Shown here: positions 17,666 to 27,500 of the stretch, one piece after another | Position numbering within the stretch: position 1 is the stretch's first letter | Layout of the letters: the number at the start of each line of letters is the position of its first letter | Origin: Planktotalea sp. | GTDB lineage: Bacteria > Pseudomonadota > Alphaproteobacteria > Rhodobacterales > Rhodobacteraceae | Assembly: GCF_018607995.1 (NCBI RefSeq) | Contig: NZ_JABBAL010000018.1 | Span: 1-62,004, forward strand | Direction of reading: 5' to 3' | Length of the DNA stretch: 62,004 nucleotides | Translations under genes and position numbers: made by a program | The notes under the pieces: generated by a model | Told to the model about the DNA's origin: nothing | What the model saw: the letters and a program-made list of their open reading frames with translations, nothing else | Database searches by the model: none

Positions 17666-19054
17666 ATGGCATATACCGATCCCTATTCGCCCTCAGGCAC
17701 GCAACGCCATAACTGGATCCGTTTGCGCACAATCACCATGCTGCGTTGGACTGCGATTCTTGGTCAACTGATCGCGATCATCGTGGCGCAGAACATGTAT
17801 AATCTGCAGTTAGAGCTTGGGTTGTGCTACCTTGTCATCGGTGCCTCTGTTGTTGGCAATATTGTGGCGATCTTCCACTTCCCCGAAAACAAGCGTTTAT
17901 CAGAAACAGAGAACCTTTTGATGGTGGTGTTTGATCTGCTACAACTGTCGTTCTTACTGTTCTTGACGGGTGGTCTTCACAACCCCTTCTCTCTGCTGAT
18001 CCTTGGCCCTGTTACTGTGTCTGCTGCGGTAATGTCGCTGCGCTCAACCGTGCTGCTTGGCTTTTTGGCGCTGGTCATTGTGTCACTGCTTGCGCAGTTT
18101 CACTTGCCGCTTCGAACGGAGCAGGGGTTTATCCTTCAAATCCCTCAAGTCTTTGTGTTTGGAAATTGGGTTGCCACGGTGATCGCACTGCTTTTTCTCA
18201 GCGCTTATAGTTGGAAAACCGCGAATGAAATGCACACTATGGCAGAAGCGTTGCAAGCCACACATCTTGCATTATCGCGCGAACAAAAGCTCACCGATAT
18301 CGGCGGGGTCGTCGCGGCTGCCGCCCATGAACTTGGCACGCCACTTGCGACGATCAAACTGGCAAGCTCTGAGCTGATGGATGAGCTATCTGACAAGCCC
18401 GCGTTGGCAGAAGACGCCGCATTGATTCACGAACAAGCGGACAGATGTCGAGAGATATTGCAGTCCATGGGGCGCGCAGGCAAAGATGATCTTCATCTGC
18501 GCAAAGCCCCCTTGAGTGCCGTGCTGGAAGAAGCCGCAGAACCGCATCTTAATCGCGGCAAGGATATCGTTTTTGAGCAAAACGTTGTAACTGAAACGCC
18601 CCAACCTGAAATTCTGCGCCGCCCGGAGATCATTCACGGCCTGCGAAACCTTGTTCAAAACGCTGTCGATTTCGCGCATGGCACTGTCTGGGTGGAAACC
18701 AATTGGACGGACGATCATATAACAATTCGTATTGTTGATGATGGCACAGGATTTCCCCCTCACCTGATCGGACGGATTGGCGATCCTTTCATGGGACGGC
18801 GCAAATCAGAAAAAGAGCGCAAAGCGCGCCCCGAATATGAAGGCATGGGACTTGGCCTTTTCATCGCAAAGACTTTGTTAGAACGCTCTGGTGCCGAGTT
18901 GCGCTTTTCGAACGGCTCCTCGTTGCTTGTGCGCGAGCAAAAGCTAAAGAGAGGTGCGATAATTGACGTCATATGGCCACGCACAAAGATTGACGCTGCC
19001 TATTCAGAGCTGGCTCAAGTGACTGGAGAAAATTTCCGCAACGCCGAGCATTAA
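17666..19054 (+). CDS. regB: redox sensor histidine kinase RegB/PrrB/ActS
   Basis: A 462-residue membrane kinase. Six hydrophobic segments lie in residues 25-195, with GGLHNPFS near 100-107, the quinone-binding motif described for RegB. The H-box is AAAAHELGTPLATIKL with H221. C261 lies in DRCREIL, exactly 40 residues after the histidine, matching the redox-active cysteine (H225/C265) of Rhodobacter capsulatus RegB. The catalytic ATPase domain shows N-, G1- and G2-box regions (LVQNAVDFA, DDGTGFP, GMGLGLFIAKTL). It acts with RegA; senC is divergent. Confidence 0.97.
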   Translation: MAYTDPYSPSGTQRHNWIRLRTITMLRWTAILGQLIAIIVAQNMYNLQLELGLCYLVIGASVVGNIVAIFHFPENKRLSETENLLMVVFDLLQLSFLLFLTGGLHNPFSLLILGPVTVSAAVMSLRSTVLLGFLALVIVSLLAQFHLPLRTEQGFILQIPQVFVFGNWVATVIALLFLSAYSWKTANEMHTMAEALQATHLALSREQKLTDIGGVVAAAAHELGTPLATIKLASSELMDELSDKPALAEDAALIHEQADRCREILQSMGRAGKDDLHLRKAPLSAVLEEAAEPHLNRGKDIVFEQNVVTETPQPEILRRPEIIHGLRNLVQNAVDFAHGTVWVETNWTDDHITIRIVDDGTGFPPHLIGRIGDPFMGRRKSEKERKARPEYEGMGLGLFIAKTLLERSGAELRFSNGSSLLVREQKLKRGAIIDVIWPRTKIDAAYSELAQVTGENFRNAEH

Positions 19055-19461
19055 CTTTTGAGCTTAAGTATTAATTAAGAACCAGCACGCTAAATAGAGA
19101 CAAATTTTCTTCAAGGCGTGTTCACGATTTTTACTCTAACTTGGATCGACATAAGCGTTATCGTTGGGGCTGCTGCGGCGACCGATGTGCTCTTAAAGTT
19201 GTTCAATAAACCAAAGACCGCGTTCGCTCCGGTGAAGCATGGAGCGCACCATTGCAAAGCAAAGACGGTCAAACGCCTGCGATTAAAGTTTAGCCACTCG
19301 CGCCCGGCGCAAGCTTGATCGCCCTAGCCCCTGAGACACCAAACAGAGCCGCGCCCAGTCGCATCGCGATCCCTACAAAACGCCTCACCGCGTCCAATTC
19401 AGCGGTTGCGTAAACACAATTCGCGGTTCCCCCTCCCTCGAAAGCACCGTAGCTTGATCAC
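19055..19461. other. 407-base region between regB and tsaE
   Basis: It contains the small doubtful frame at 19118-19318 and otherwise no gene, strong hairpin terminator or tRNA that I can see. The second half is GC-richer with scattered short inverted repeats. The tsaE promoter presumably lies within 19330-19460. Confidence 0.5.
19118..19318 (+). CDS. doubtful small membrane-like ORF
   Basis: GTG-initiated, 66 codons: one hydrophobic segment (residues 2-25, with WIDISVIVGAAAATDVLL) followed by a basic tail (HHCKAKTVKRLRLKF). No family is recognised, and the upstream AAGG is weak. It may be a remnant or a non-coding open frame. Confidence 0.25.
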   Translation: MFTIFTLTWIDISVIVGAAAATDVLLKLFNKPKTAFAPVKHGAHHCKAKTVKRLRLKFSHSRPAQA

Positions 19462-19935
19462 ATGTTGATCGAGCTACCAAACCAAACCCTCAATACATCT
19501 GAGGAGACTGCAAACCTCGCGGTGCGCGTCGGTGCTCAGTTGCGCATTGGTGACACGCTGCTTTTGCAAGGTGACATCGGGACTGGCAAAAGCTTTTTCG
19601 CACGCGCCCTAATCCAGTCTTTGCAGGATCACCCAGAAGACGTGCCCTCCCCCACTTTCACGCTTGTACAAACCTACACCACAAACGTGGGCGAGGTTTG
19701 GCATGCCGATCTTTATCGTCTGAACGACCCAAGTGAAGCAGAGGAACTTGGCTTAACCGAAGCCTTCAGCGACACAATTTGTTTGATTGAATGGCCTGAT
19801 CGAATGGCAAATTTGTCGCCTCCCGATGCAATCATCCTCTCCTTTACCACTTTGGCAAATGATGACACGCGTCAGATATCATTCTCAGGCGGCGCACAGG
19901 CGCTAAGATCCCGAATTTTGAAAGCCCTTCTATGA
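19462..19935 (+). CDS. tsaE: tRNA t6A synthesis ATPase TsaE
   Basis: P-loop ATPase that supports the TsaB-TsaD complex in making t6A37 on tRNA. The Walker A motif is GDIGTGKSFFARAL with K43, followed by SPTFTLVQTY and WHADLYRL, the conserved family blocks. 157 residues. First gene of a rightward operon; it overlaps the next gene (AmgK-like kinase) by four bases. Confidence 0.95.
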   Translation: MLIELPNQTLNTSEETANLAVRVGAQLRIGDTLLLQGDIGTGKSFFARALIQSLQDHPEDVPSPTFTLVQTYTTNVGEVWHADLYRLNDPSEAEELGLTEAFSDTICLIEWPDRMANLSPPDAIILSFTTLANDDTRQISFSGGAQALRSRILKALL

Positions 19936-20957
19936 CCACGCGCGAACAAGTAATTTCAGGATTTCTAAGGACGACAAATTGGAAATCCGCACAATACGCG
20001 CCCCTTGCTGGCGATGCATCGATGCGAAAATACTTGCGACTAGGTCCCGGTGATAATGGTCGGGTCGCAGTGCTTATGGACGCAGATCCTGCACTTGGCA
20101 ACGATGTTGGCCCCTTCGTCAGAATCACGAACTACTTGCGCAGTGTCGATCTAAGTGCCCCAGAGATTTTCGCCACCGATCCCGCACAAGGCATCTTGAT
20201 TATCGAAGACCTTGGTGATGCGCTTTTTGCGCGGGTTGTTGCGCAGGACCACACACTTGAAGAACCGCTCTACACTGCAGCAACTGACACTTTGCTCCAC
20301 CTTCACAATGCGGCACCACCAACCCTCACACCATACGATGCAACGGTCATGACCAACATGGCTGCGCTCGCCTTTGATTGGTATCAACGCGGTGCATCCG
20401 ACGCGGTAGACATTGACGCCAAAGTCAGCTTTTCTGATGCATTTTTTGCCTTATTAAAAACTAAAATTAGTCCACCTAGCGTTCTTATCCAGCGCGACTA
20501 TCACGCAGAAAATCTACTCTGGTTACCAGAGCGTGGGGGCATCGCACGCGTTGGTTTGTTGGACTACCAAGACGCACAACTGGGCCACCCCGCTTATGAT
20601 CTCGTTTCACTGCTTAAAGACGCGCGCCGCGATGTGCCCGAAGCAATTGAGGAGAAAATGATCGCCCATTACATCGAGGCCTCTGGAACGGATGCGCAAG
20701 ATTTTCGTGACGCTTATCATCTGCTTGGCCTGCAACGTAACCTTCGCATTCTGGGTGTCTTCGCGCGGCTTTCGATGCACTTTGGAAAGCCCTCCTATAT
20801 TGATTTGATCCCGCGCGTTTGGAGCTTCATCCAGCGCGATCTTAACCATCCAGTTAACGCGAATGTCGCCGACCTAATCACTACAGCGCTTCCCACACCT
20901 ACGCCAGAAACCCTCCAACGATTGAAAGACAAATGCGCGACAGTCCCAACGCTATAA
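19932..20957 (+). CDS. amgK: N-acetylmuramate/N-acetylglucosamine kinase AmgK-like
   Basis: Aminoglycoside-phosphotransferase-fold kinase, 341 residues. RDYHAENLLW near residue 190 is the catalytic-loop region and LLDYQDAQ the metal-binding Asp region. AmgK phosphorylates the anomeric carbon of recovered MurNAc (and GlcNAc), and MurU then makes UDP-MurNAc, bypassing de novo MurA/MurB synthesis. The assignment is strengthened by the next gene being MurU-like. Overlap is four bases with tsaE; the murU start lies inside its 3' end. Confidence 0.87.
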   Translation: MTTREQVISGFLRTTNWKSAQYAPLAGDASMRKYLRLGPGDNGRVAVLMDADPALGNDVGPFVRITNYLRSVDLSAPEIFATDPAQGILIIEDLGDALFARVVAQDHTLEEPLYTAATDTLLHLHNAAPPTLTPYDATVMTNMAALAFDWYQRGASDAVDIDAKVSFSDAFFALLKTKISPPSVLIQRDYHAENLLWLPERGGIARVGLLDYQDAQLGHPAYDLVSLLKDARRDVPEAIEEKMIAHYIEASGTDAQDFRDAYHLLGLQRNLRILGVFARLSMHFGKPSYIDLIPRVWSFIQRDLNHPVNANVADLITTALPTPTPETLQRLKDKCATVPTL

Positions 20958-21628
20958 TGCTCTTCGCTGCCGGTTTTGGCACACGCATGGGCACGCTTAC
21001 AGCGAACACGCCCAAACCACTAGTGCAAGTCGCAGGTCGCGCATTGATTGATCACGCTTTGGCAGAGGTGGGGGCGGTCACCCTCGAAACGAGGGTAGTG
21101 AATTGTCACTATTTTCCTGAGCAAATCAAAGCTCACTTCAGAGACCAAGACGACATAACGATTATCGAAGAGGCCGGCGAGATTTTAGAAACTGGCGGCG
21201 GACTTAAGAACGCGTTGCCCATACTTGGCGATAGCCCTGTGTTTACCATGAATACAGATGCGGTTTGGAACGGTGAAAATCCACTGAAGGCGCTACTGAA
21301 GGCGTGGGATCCTGCCAAAATGGACGCGCTCTTACTGTGTGTTCCTAAGTCGAATGCAATTGGTCATGACGGGCCAGGTAATTTGCATTTGGCGCAGAAT
21401 GGACAACTCTCTTACGGCGTGGGCAGCATCTATACGGGCCTTCAAATCGTCAAGACTGCAGCCCTCAACGAGATTGAACAAAGCTCCTTTTCGGTGAAGC
21501 TTCTCTGGGAAAAATATTTCGCTGAAAACCGAATGTACGGTTTAGAGTTTGATGGCAAATGGTGTGATGTAGGGACGCCAGAGGGTGTGCAATTGGCCGA
21601 AGCCATGCTCGCAGGCCGCGATGTTTGA
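20933..21628 (+). CDS. murU: MurNAc-1-phosphate uridylyltransferase MurU-like
   Basis: A 231-residue nucleotidyltransferase with the signature LFAAGFGTRMGTLTANTPKP at the N-terminus, MNTDAVW as the metal-binding Asp region, and a C-terminal WCDVGTPEG typical of sugar-phosphate uridylyltransferases. With AmgK it forms UDP-MurNAc in cell-wall recycling. The start at 20933 overlaps amgK by 25 bases; an alternative ATG at 20957 (TAATG with the amgK stop) would remove eight residues. The 3' end overlaps addB by eight bases. Confidence 0.87.
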   Translation: MRDSPNAIMLFAAGFGTRMGTLTANTPKPLVQVAGRALIDHALAEVGAVTLETRVVNCHYFPEQIKAHFRDQDDITIIEEAGEILETGGGLKNALPILGDSPVFTMNTDAVWNGENPLKALLKAWDPAKMDALLLCVPKSNAIGHDGPGNLHLAQNGQLSYGVGSIYTGLQIVKTAALNEIEQSSFSVKLLWEKYFAENRMYGLEFDGKWCDVGTPEGVQLAEAMLAGRDV

Positions 21629-24563
21629 GGCACAAGAAACCCCACGCATATTTGCACTCGGCCTTGGCGTTGATTTTCCAAAGGCGCTTGTTAAGGGCGT
21701 ACTAGATCGTACTCAAAATAATGCGCCGACCGACATCGCGCAGATACAGATCATCCTGAATACAGCGCGGATGCGGCGGCGTGTGAGCACCCTTTTCATC
21801 GATGGAAAAGCCAAGCTTTTACCGCAGATCACTCTGCTGGGGGACATCGGAAAACACCCCAAGTTTCATTCGATCCCCCAAGCGGTCTCCCCCCTTTCGC
21901 GACGCATCGAACTCATCGCGTTGGTTGACGCATTGTTGCGGCGCAATCCTGCTTTGGCCTCCCGCAGTTCGCTTTTTGATTTGGCGGATTCACTTGCTGG
22001 TCTCATGGATGAAATGCAGGGCGAGGGCGTATCGCTAGAGGATATTTCAAACCTCGAAGTTACCGACATTTCCGGCCATTGGGCGCGCGCGCAAGAGTTT
22101 ATCAGCATCGTTGGTCGCTTCCTTGATCTCTCGCAAGTACGTCCCGATAGCGAGGCACGCTCACGCGCTGTCGTTCTTGCCCAGATTGCGGGTTGGCAGA
22201 TCAATCCGCCGACACATCCTGTAATTTTGGCCGGCTCAACAGGGTCACGCGGCACCACTGCTTTGCTGATGGAAGCCATCTCAAAACTTCCTCAGGGTGC
22301 CGTCATTCTGCCCGGCTTTGACACTGATACGCCACACGAAGTTTGGGAAGAGCTGATCGCGGATCACCCAACGCGCATGGACCCAGAAGATCACCCGCAA
22401 TATCGCTTTGCAAACCTGTTGAAATCCCTTTCCATGCATCCAAAAACCGTACCGCTTTGGCATGATACGCCTCCAGTGGACACCGCCCGCAATAAGGTTG
22501 TCTCGCTCGCTTTGCGCCCCGTTCCCGTGACAGACGGATGGCTGCGCGACGGTCCTAAACTGGGCGACCTGACAAGCGCAATGCAGCACGTCACACTTTT
22601 GGAACCGCAAACAAGCCGCGAAGAAGCGCTTGCCATCGCAATGCGGCTTCGCTTTGCTGCTGAACAGGGAAAAGCGGCCGCACTTGTCACTCCGGATCGC
22701 ATGTTAACCCGTCAAGTCACCGCGGCTTTAGATCGCTGGGATATCAAACCTGACGATAGCGCAGGTTTGCCGTTGCAGCTTTCCCCACCGGGTCGATTTT
22801 TGCGTCATGTGCTTGAGTTGTTCACGCGACTGCTTGATGCGGAAGCTTTGCTGACGCTGCTAAAGCACCCCCTGACACATACGGGTTCAGAGCGCGGAAC
22901 GCATCTTTTGTTAACCCGCGAGCTAGAGCTTTCGATCCGCAAGAACGGCCCTGCTTTCCCGGCCAAAGACAGCCTTCTTGCTTGGGCGAAAGATAACAAG
23001 CTGGACGGTGCTCAAAGCTGGATTGACTGGGTCGCAAACACATTTTGCGGGCATCTTTGCGATGGTCCTCAGAACGCAGTCGAGCTAGCCGAACGTCACA
23101 TAGATTTAGCTGAACGCATCTCCCAAGGGGCGCAAGATGTGGGCACGGGTGACCTTTGGAAAGAAGGCGCAGGCCGGGAGGCAATGTCGCAATGGGTTGC
23201 GCTGCGTTCCAATTTGGATGCTTTGCCAGATCTCTCTGCACGTGATTACGCTGATCTTTTCGGTGGTGTTCTGTCGCGCAGCGAGGTGCGCAATCCTGAT
23301 ACTGGTCATCCGAACGTGTTGATCTGGGGAACCCTCGAGGCGCGTGTTCAAGGCGCGGACTTGTTGATACTCGCTGGTCTGAACGAGGGTAGCTGGCCCG
23401 AAGTACCCAGCCCCGATCCTTGGCTCAACCGACGCATGCGCGCGGATGCAGGGCTTTTGTTGCCTGAACGCCGTATCGGCCTGTCTGCACATGATTTTCA
23501 ACAAGCAATTGCCGCGCCTGAAGTTTGGCTAACCCGCGCCCAGCGCTCTGATGATGCGCAAACCGTGCCCTCGCGATGGCTCAATCGGTTAACTAATTTG
23601 ATGAACGGATTGCCTGATCAAGACGGCCCAGTCGCAATTGAGCAAATGCAAGCGCGTGGCAATGAATGGCTAGAACGCGCACATCAGCTTGAGACCCCTA
23701 TTGAGGCGCACCAGGCTAAACGCCCCTCCCCAAAACCCGCGATTGAAGTTCGGCCAAATCAGCTGTCAGTCACAGAAATCAAAACGCTCGTACGCGATCC
23801 TTATGCGATCTATGCCAAGCATGTTTTGCGATTGGCACCGCTCGATAGTCTCGTGAAAACCGCTGATGCGCGTTTGCGCGGGATTGCAGTGCATCAGGTG
23901 TTTGAAGACTTCGTACGCAGTTGGGACAAAGGGGATACTGCTGCTGATCTCATGGCGCACGCGGAGCGTATATTTGATAGCGATGTGGATTGGCCTTCTG
24001 CGCGCCTGATGTGGGCCGCCCGCATCGCACGTTTGGCTAACGATTTCGTTGCTGAAGAACGCGAAAGGCAGCAGATTGCTGTGTCGTCTCGCCTGGAAGT
24101 GAAGGGCAAAAGCACGCTAACCGAACTTGGTTTCACGCTTACCGTCAAAGCTGACCGCATTGATTTAGACGAACGTGGTGGCGCGTATTTATTTGATTAC
24201 AAGACAGGCACAATTCCGAGCAAACCACAGCAGCTCGCCTTCGATATGCAACTCTTGCTAGAGGCCGCAATGGCAGAGCGCGGTGACTTTTATAACCTAC
24301 ATCCACGACACATTGAGGGCGCGACATATCTTGGCGTCGGCTCTGGTACAAAATCAGTGGAAGCGCCTTTGGATGACAAACCAACAGCAAAAGTTTGGGC
24401 AGAACTTTACAAGCTGATTTCTGACTATCAAGAGTCTAATAAAGGCTTTACGGCCCGACGTGCGATGGAAAAATCCAAGAGTTTCGGACGCTACGATCAG
24501 CTTTCACGCTTTGGCGAATGGGATGAAACGGATCTGCCCGACGATGGTGGAGTGCGCTCATGA
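21621..24563 (+). CDS. addB: double-strand-break repair protein AddB
   Basis: Alphaproteobacterial-type AddB, 980 residues from ATG 21621 (MFEAQETPRIFALG). It is the partner of AddA in the helicase-nuclease that resects DNA ends for RecA. The C-terminal RecB-like nuclease domain shows VTEIKTLVRDPYAIYAKHVL, GIAVHQVFEDFV, and the catalytic block YLFDYKTGTIPSKPQQ near residue 855. The N-terminal part lacks a classical Walker A (it begins FALGLGVDFPKALVKG), as seen in this AddB subtype. It overlaps murU by eight bases and addA by four. Confidence 0.95.
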   Translation: MFEAQETPRIFALGLGVDFPKALVKGVLDRTQNNAPTDIAQIQIILNTARMRRRVSTLFIDGKAKLLPQITLLGDIGKHPKFHSIPQAVSPLSRRIELIALVDALLRRNPALASRSSLFDLADSLAGLMDEMQGEGVSLEDISNLEVTDISGHWARAQEFISIVGRFLDLSQVRPDSEARSRAVVLAQIAGWQINPPTHPVILAGSTGSRGTTALLMEAISKLPQGAVILPGFDTDTPHEVWEELIADHPTRMDPEDHPQYRFANLLKSLSMHPKTVPLWHDTPPVDTARNKVVSLALRPVPVTDGWLRDGPKLGDLTSAMQHVTLLEPQTSREEALAIAMRLRFAAEQGKAAALVTPDRMLTRQVTAALDRWDIKPDDSAGLPLQLSPPGRFLRHVLELFTRLLDAEALLTLLKHPLTHTGSERGTHLLLTRELELSIRKNGPAFPAKDSLLAWAKDNKLDGAQSWIDWVANTFCGHLCDGPQNAVELAERHIDLAERISQGAQDVGTGDLWKEGAGREAMSQWVALRSNLDALPDLSARDYADLFGGVLSRSEVRNPDTGHPNVLIWGTLEARVQGADLLILAGLNEGSWPEVPSPDPWLNRRMRADAGLLLPERRIGLSAHDFQQAIAAPEVWLTRAQRSDDAQTVPSRWLNRLTNLMNGLPDQDGPVAIEQMQARGNEWLERAHQLETPIEAHQAKRPSPKPAIEVRPNQLSVTEIKTLVRDPYAIYAKHVLRLAPLDSLVKTADARLRGIAVHQVFEDFVRSWDKGDTAADLMAHAERIFDSDVDWPSARLMWAARIARLANDFVAEERERQQIAVSSRLEVKGKSTLTELGFTLTVKADRIDLDERGGAYLFDYKTGTIPSKPQQLAFDMQLLLEAAMAERGDFYNLHPRHIEGATYLGVGSGTKSVEAPLDDKPTAKVWAELYKLISDYQESNKGFTARRAMEKSKSFGRYDQLSRFGEWDETDLPDDGGVRS

Positions 24564-27500
24564 ACACACGGAATGACGCGACCCAAGCCCAAGTTGATGC
24601 TGCGCGCCCGCACATGTCTACGTGGTTATCCGCCAATGCTGGGTCCGGCAAAACCCGCGTGTTGACAGATCGCGTCGCGCGCCTGTTGCTTGCCCAAGTT
24701 CCGCCAGAACGTATCTTGTGTTTAACCTACACCAAAGCCGCTGCCGCAGAGATGCAGAACCGCTTGTTCAAACGCCTTGGCGAATGGGCGATGCTTGAGA
24801 ACGAGGCGTTGCGCGCAGCGCTACAAGAATTGGGCGAAGAAGGCTCAATCGGTGCAGAAGACCTTCGCATGGCCCGCACGCTTTTTGCGGCTGCAATCGA
24901 AGCACCCGGCGGTTTGAAGATCCAAACGATCCACTCCTTCTGCTCCACCGTTTTGCGGCGCTTTCCGCTAGAGGCAAATGTCAGCCCACAGTTCGCCGAA
25001 ATAGAAGAGCGCGCCGCCGAATTGCTGCGCGAAGAGTTGATCGAAGAGATGGCGTCCAGCGAAGATGCGACATTGATCTTGAATCTTGCGACGGTAACGG
25101 GCGCCTATGATCTGACTGAACTCAGCGGTGAGATTGTTGGGCAACGCACTGCATTGATCGCGCCGCCAACCGACGATGCAGTATTTGCCGCATATGATCT
25201 CGACCCCTTGATCAACGAAGAACAAATTGCCGCCTCCGTCTTTATGGGCGGTGAGGCGAATCTGCTCTCAGCGCTCGTCAATGTGCTTAACACATCGGGC
25301 GTGACGGACGTGAAAATGGCTTCAAAGTTAACCACGATCACCGCACTTGATGCGAGCGCTTTGCCAGTCTTGGAAGATGCCTTTCTCCTGAAGAAAGATG
25401 GCAGCGCCAAGGTCGGGAAGGTCCCCGCAAAAGGCGTGCAAAAGGATTTCGTCGCACATCAAGATGCGCTCGATGCTTGGATCCTTCGTGTTGAGGCCGC
25501 GCGCAGCTCACGCCTAAAGCTCGCGGCGGTTCAGAAAACGCTGCACCTCAACCGTTTCGCCGCTTCTTTTCTCAAGCGGTATGAGTCAAGCAAACAGGCG
25601 CGCGGATGGCTTGATTTTGACGATCTCATCCTGAAAACACGCGATCTCCTCGCCAATTCTGAAATGGCGCAATGGGTCCTCTATAAACTAGACGGCGGCA
25701 TCGATCATATTCTGGTGGACGAAGCCCAAGACACCAGCCCGACGCAATGGGATGTGATTGAACGACTGACCTCCGAAATTACAGCAGGTGATGGCGCACG
25801 AGGTGAGGTGCCACGGACGATCTTTGTGGTCGGTGACAAAAAACAGTCGATTTATTCGTTCCAAGGTGCTGATCCGCGTGAGTTCGACCGCATGCGTAGC
25901 GAGTTTGATGTGCGGCTACGCCCCACCAATTCTCCCTTGGTTCCTGCTGAGTTGCATTACTCTTTCCGCTCTTCCCAATGTATTTTGGAGTTGGTCGATA
26001 AAGTGTTTGAAGGCCATCCCGCAGCCGGTTTTAGCGGTTCTAATCATCTTGCGTTTGAAGGTGGCCCACCTGGTCGCGTCGACATTTGGCCCGCCATTCC
26101 AAAAGCTGAAAAACTCGATGGCGGCGATTGGTCGGATACGGTCGATAAGTTGGGTGAGAACGATGAAACCGTCCTGATGGCGCGCCGCATCGCAGATGAA
26201 ATTGCGCGCATGACTGGACCTATGGGCGAAGCAATTTTTGACAAAGGGATCTTTCGCAAAGTGCGCGCAGGCGATGTTTTGATCCTTGTTCAACGTCGAT
26301 CTGATTTGTTCGAAGAAATCATTCGTGCGTGCAAAGCCAAGGGCCTGCCGATTGCTGGCGCAGATCGCCTGAAAGTTGGTGCTGAAATGGCAGTGCGCGA
26401 CTTGCAAGCTTTGTTAAGCTTTCTGGCGACGCCCGAGGATGATTATGCCCTCGCCGTTGTCTTAAAATCCCCACTGTTTGGGTGGAGCGAAAAGCAGCTT
26501 TTCGATCTTGCCCATGATCGCAGTGGACCTTTCTTGTGGCAAGAATTGCGCTCGCGAAAGGACATGCATCCCGATGTGCTTCACACGCTTGAAGACTTAC
26601 GCAAACAGGCAGATTTTCTTCGTCCGTATGATCTGATTGAACGCGTCTTAACGCGCCACAATGGACGTCGTCATTTCGTTGGCCGCCTTGGACGAGAAGC
26701 GGAAGACGGAATTGACGCGCTCCTTGCTCAGACGCTGTCATTCGAGCGGTCACGCATTCCTTCGCTGACCGGGTTTCTCACGTGGATGGAAAGCGATGAC
26801 CTGACGATCAAGCGCCAACTTAGCCAAGATAAAGACGAAATTCGCGTGATGACAGTGCATGGTGCGAAGGGTCTCGAGTCACCGATTGTAATCATGCCGG
26901 AGACGCAAAAACGTAAAAGTCCTGGTGGCGGTTCCTTAATCAAAATGGATGATCTGGTGGGATGGAGCGTGCGCAATGAAGATGCGCCCGACATCATAAA
27001 GACCGCCAAAGCAAAACGCGAAGAGCGCCAAGCGGAAGAGCGGATGCGCCTGTTGTATGTGGCGATGACGCGCGCTGAGAAATGGTTAATTTTGGGAGCG
27101 GCAGGTGACCTTGGCAAGACTGACGATGAAAGCTGGTACGGACTTGTGAGTTCCGCTGCGCGCAAGCGCCCACATGTGGAACATGACTTTACCTTTGGCA
27201 AAGGACTGCGCATTGAACCTGTACCCTGGGGCGATATTGAAGAGGCCCCTAAGCAAACGTCGCTCGTACAATCGATCGAATTAGATCCACTGTTTCGCGA
27301 AGTAATTTCAATAATCGTACCCAGTGAAACGACGATCAGCCCGTCAAACCTTGGTGGTGCAAAGGCTCTGCCAAGCGAAACTGGTTTGGATGAAGAAGCC
27401 GCGAAACTGCGCGGCACACGGGTGCATCTACTTCTCGAACATTTCTCGCAAACGCCCATCGATAAGTGGGCCGCTATTGCTGAAACGCTGCTTACCGACA

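Noticed and set aside
19118..19318. Confident new small membrane protein after regB
   Set aside because: GTG start with weak leader and no recognisable family; kept as a doubtful feature only.
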